NCBI GenBank assembly: GCA_963758025.1
Contig: CAVWUA010000006.1
Location: 1,309,679 to 1,373,678 of the forward strand
From: CAVWUA01 sp963758025
GTDB taxonomy: Bacteria > Planctomycetota > Planctomycetia > Isosphaerales > Isosphaeraceae
DNA: 64,000 bases
Direction: 5' to 3'
Below the pieces are notes generated by a model. That model ran no database searches, was not told where the DNA came from, and saw only the letters and a program-made list of their open reading frames with translations. The translations under genes were made by a program, and so were the position numbers. This document shows, in pieces, positions 61,226-64,000 of this stretch (position 1 is its first letter; each line of letters opens with the position of its first letter).

Positions 61226-62160
61226 TCAGACGATGAGTACCGCGTTGCGTGACTCGCGCACCAGGGCCTGGACGCGCTGGTAGCCGGCGCTGGCGCGGTC
61301 GCGGGGACAGCGGACGACGACGAGGCGGTCGGCGGCGTTGGCGACCTCGATGACCGCGGGAACCACGTCGCCGGTGCGGGCGGTGACCTTGCAGCCCAGG
61401 CCGGTTTCGGCCGCGTGCTTCTGCAAGGCGGCGATCAGCCCGGCGTTCTCGCGGGCCTCCAGGTCGGCCAGGACGTCGGGATCGAGCGCGTGGGCATCGA
61501 CGTATTCGCCGAGCAACTGACCCATCCGGCCGAGGGTGTCGGTATCGGCGACGAGCAGCAGGCGGATCGTCCCCCCTTCCGACACGAGCCGCACGCCCCA
61601 GCCGGCCGCCTCGGCGTCTTTCTCGTCCAGGGGAAGGATCGGCAGGAGCACGTCGTGGAAGCACGAGGTCGGGTCGGACTTCGGCTCCCGCACGACCAGC
61701 AACGGGATGCGGGCACGGCTCATGAGCATGTCGAGATTCGAGCCGATGCTTTCCTGACCCAGCTCGCCGATGTCTTCCAGGTACGGTGCGCAGGCGATGA
61801 TCAGGCCGCACTGCTCGACCCGGCCGATCGCGAGGATCTGTTCGAAGCTCTTGGCGGCGTCCACGGCGCGCGACGAGCCGACCTCCAGCCCCTCCTCGCG
61901 GAGCGCGGCGGTGTGTTCGGCCAGGTAGCGGTCGCGCCGGGGTCCGGCTTCCCCTCGTAGGCGTAGGTCACGTGCAGCCGCGCCGAGAGCCGGCGCACCA
62001 GCAGGCGGGCCATCCCCTCGGCCGTCGCATCCTGGTTCGACCCGTCCAGGGCCAGCAGGATCGCTCCCGGCGACGGATGCGGGATCGAGATCTTCTGGGC
62101 CGTCATCGCGGCCTCGAAGGTGAGCATGCTCTCTCTCAGGTCGTCATTATTCTCGGCCAT
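61226..62160 (-). CDS. Universal stress protein, tandem type, frameshift near 61930
   Basis: ATG 62160. PGAILLALDGSNQDATAEGM is the first UspA strand with its nucleotide-binding Asp; VRRLSARLHVTYAY follows. After a one-base shift the frame runs on to the end with SFEQILAIGRVEQCGLIIA, GSNLDMLMSRARIPLLVVR (G-2x-G-9x-like end of the first module) and a second, degenerate module ending DRLVVVRCPRDRASAGYQRV. About 311 residues. It lies downstream of the antiporter-like gene on the same strand. Confidence 0.75.
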
Positions 62161-62232
62161 CGGTTGTCTCCTGCGAGAGATCCGTCCGAGCGGGATCGTT
62201 TCGGTACGACAGAAGTTACTGACTGCCGCATT

Positions 62233-62345
62233 GCGAAGGGCAGATTCCAGATTCCAGAAATTCCTCTCCTTTTTGAAGATCTGGAATCAGATCCGCGAAG
62301 GGCAGATTCCAGAAGTTCTTTTTCTCTTTTGAAAATCTGGAATCC
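62233..62345. repeat. Two tandem copies of a 50-60 bp unit
   Basis: Each unit starts GCGAAGGGCAGATTCCAG and ends AATCTGGAATC or GATCTGGAATC, so each is also a loose hairpin (GATTCCAG / CTGGAATC). The first copy has an extra ATTCCAG. It lies between the universal stress gene and the transporter gene and is much more AT-rich than both. Confidence 0.7.
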
Positions 62346-62384
62346 GGAATCTTTCATCTGTTATGCTGAATTCAGTAGAATCTC

Positions 62385-63864
62385 TCAATCCACACCATGC
62401 AGACCGCCGGGGGTCGTCGCCCCCAGGGTGGGGAACAGCCCCAGCTCCCGGAACAGGGCGATATACGCGATCACCAGCGCGATCTGGAGCACGGTGACCA
62501 GGCCGCCGACCTTCAGGTACTCGCCCCAGCCGATCCTGATATGCCGCTCTTTCTCCAGGGCGTGCAGGGCGATCACCGCCGCGATGCTGCCGACGGGCGT
62601 CGGGTTGCCGCCGAGGTTGCACGCGGCGATCAGGCCCCACCACAACGGCTCGGGCGACAACCCCTGGCCGATCATCGTGTGCACGATCGGGATCATCGTC
62701 GCGGCCACCGGGATGTTGTCCACCAGTCCGCTGAGAATGAACACGAACGGCACGATCACCAGCACGGCCAGCATCGCGTCCGTGCCGGAGACGTTCATGA
62801 TCTGGTCGGCCAGGACGTCCAGCAGGCCGGTCGCCCGCACGGTGCCGACGATCACGAACAGGCCGACGAAGAACATGATGATCGGCCACTTGACCTTGCG
62901 GATCGCCTCCTCCGGGTCGAACCCGGAGAACAGCAGCGCCGCCGTGCCGCCGGCCATCGCGATGTAGTCCAGCCCGACGCCGAACTTCTGCGCCGTGGCG
63001 AACCCGAGGATCGTCAGGGCGAGGATCACTGCCGTGCGGTAGAAGACCGTGCGGTCCTTGACCAGCGCCCACTCGTCGAACTGCGCGACCCGCTCGGCCG
63101 CGCTCGGCGTTGCCGATGCCGCCGGCCAGTTCGCGACGGTACACGAACTTGATGACCAGGAACGCCACCACGGCCGACAGCAGCGCCAGGGGCATCGAGA
63201 CGATCAGGAAATGCACGTAGGGAATCCGCGCCGCGGTGCCGATCATCAAGGTCGGAATCCCCGAGGCGAACGTCATCAGGGCGCCGGAGTTCGCCCCGAT
63301 CGCCACGCCGAGGATGTAAGGGCGGGGGTCGTCGTCGAACGCCTTGGTGATGAGCAGGGTCAGCGACGTGACGATCAGCACGCCCGGGGCGATCGTCAGG
63401 AACGTGACGAAGCCGATCGTGGCGGTCATCAGGGCGGGAAGCAGGTGCTTCGGGCCGCCGCCGGAGAACTTCACGAGCTTCACGGCGATGAAGTGGAACA
63501 GTCCCGAATGGCCCGCGATCTCGACGAGGATGCTCGTGCCGACGATCACGCCGAGGACGCTCAGGTCGTGTTCGAGGAAGTGGTGGACCTGCTCGTAAGG
63601 GCGTTCCCCCCCTTCGCCGTGGTAGACCCCCAGGCCCAGCCCGAGCACGACCGTCAAGACCGCGCCGAGCATCGCGGCGACACTCTTGTGCAGGACCTCG
63701 AAGGCAATGAGCACGAACGTGCCCAGCATGACCAAGCCGATGAGCACCATCGGGAGCACCGGCTTGGCCGGCGCGACGGCCTCGGCCAACGACTCCGCCC
63801 CGGCCGCTCCTTGCGCGAAAGCCAGCAGCAAGGTCGGAACGGACAGGGCGACGGCGCGGGTCAT
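62385..63864 (-). CDS. ArsB/NhaD-superfamily ion transporter, frameshift near 63100
   Basis: ATG 63864 has GGAGAG upstream. The N-terminal part has a cleavable-looking helix, then LVMLGTFVLIAFEVLHKSVA, LEHDLSVLGVIVGTSILVEI and ATIGFVTFLTIAPGVLIVTS. The frame shifts near 63100; the second part has ALTILGFATAQKFGVGLDYI, IMFFVGLFVIVGTVRATGLL, FILSGLVDNIPVAATMIPIV and ACNLGGNPTPVGSIAAVIAL. The N-(I/V)P motif in the paired hairpin and the GGNPTPxGS motif are typical of NhaD-type Na+/H+ antiporters and ArsB-like carriers. The ion is not fixed. About 493 residues. Confidence 0.82.
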
Positions 63865-64000
63865 CAGGAACTCTCCGAGTGTGGGCAAGTCGTAGAGGGG
63901 CCATCCTCCGGCGGCGCGCACAGTCCGCCCCCGGCGGAACCGACATTATAGCGACCCACGCCCAAGGGAAAAACCGCCGACGGCGGCCGAATCCACCGCG

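Overview
The window reads as a planctomycete chromosome, most likely from the Isosphaerales/Gemmatales. The pointers are the high G+C, a DUF1559 pilin-like protein, many exported proteins with simple leaders, small proteins of the RIRSLMLLVAVVAVWLL type, and dispersed palindromic repeats. No rRNA, tRNA or CRISPR array was found.

Layout. 1-16.5 kb is mostly ordinary chromosome: a B12-binding protein (cut by the window edge), a GT39-type glycosyltransferase, DUF1559, an iron-binding lipoprotein, a LamG-like exported protein, a coiled-coil/DUF2325 protein, sodC, a sugar epimerase, argH, lysA, an exported HEAT-repeat protein and a sigma-54 activator. 16.5-27.2 kb is a wrecked defence locus. It holds a class 1 DISARM pair, drmD (SNF2 helicase) and drmMI (adenine methylase). 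drmMI is split by an IS4/Tn5-like element and its 3' part is lost at an IS630 element; an IS5 element sits 8 bases upstream of drmD; a PIN-domain toxin-antitoxin pair follows. 27.4-37 kb is a cluster of exported proteins around one very large CLCA-like protein, with a Tyr/Pro-rich protein, a thioredoxin-like protein with a proline-rich tail and a PKD lipoprotein; no role is known for it. 37-42 kb is an IS nest (IS1595 remnant, IS5 inside IS3, intact IS21). 42-44 kb holds a DNA methylase with small accessory proteins. 44-64 kb returns to chromosome: an alkaline-phosphatase-superfamily enzyme, higBA, rtcA, a lipoprotein, an EF-hand methyltransferase, a prenyltransferase-like toroid protein, HAD-IGPD/hisC/hisD, a TVP38 protein, a glycoside hydrolase, a universal stress protein and an ArsB/NhaD-type transporter.

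One property colours everything. About two thirds of the recognisable genes, including argH, hisD and istB, carry one or more single-base frameshifts, while their protein sequence stays well conserved across frames. This looks more like indel errors in the assembly than decay. The IS insertions, the truncation of drmMI and the nested target duplications are structural and do not depend on that question. Where I give one CDS across several frames, the coordinates are those of the reconstructed gene.

How the genes work together: histidine (HAD-IGPD, hisC, hisD), arginine (argH) and lysine (lysA) synthesis are represented. drmD/drmMI would have formed a restriction-modification-like phage defence but cannot be complete here. 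The higBA and PIN modules are stress or maintenance modules. The 27-37 kb cluster probably makes a cell-surface or periplasmic assembly.
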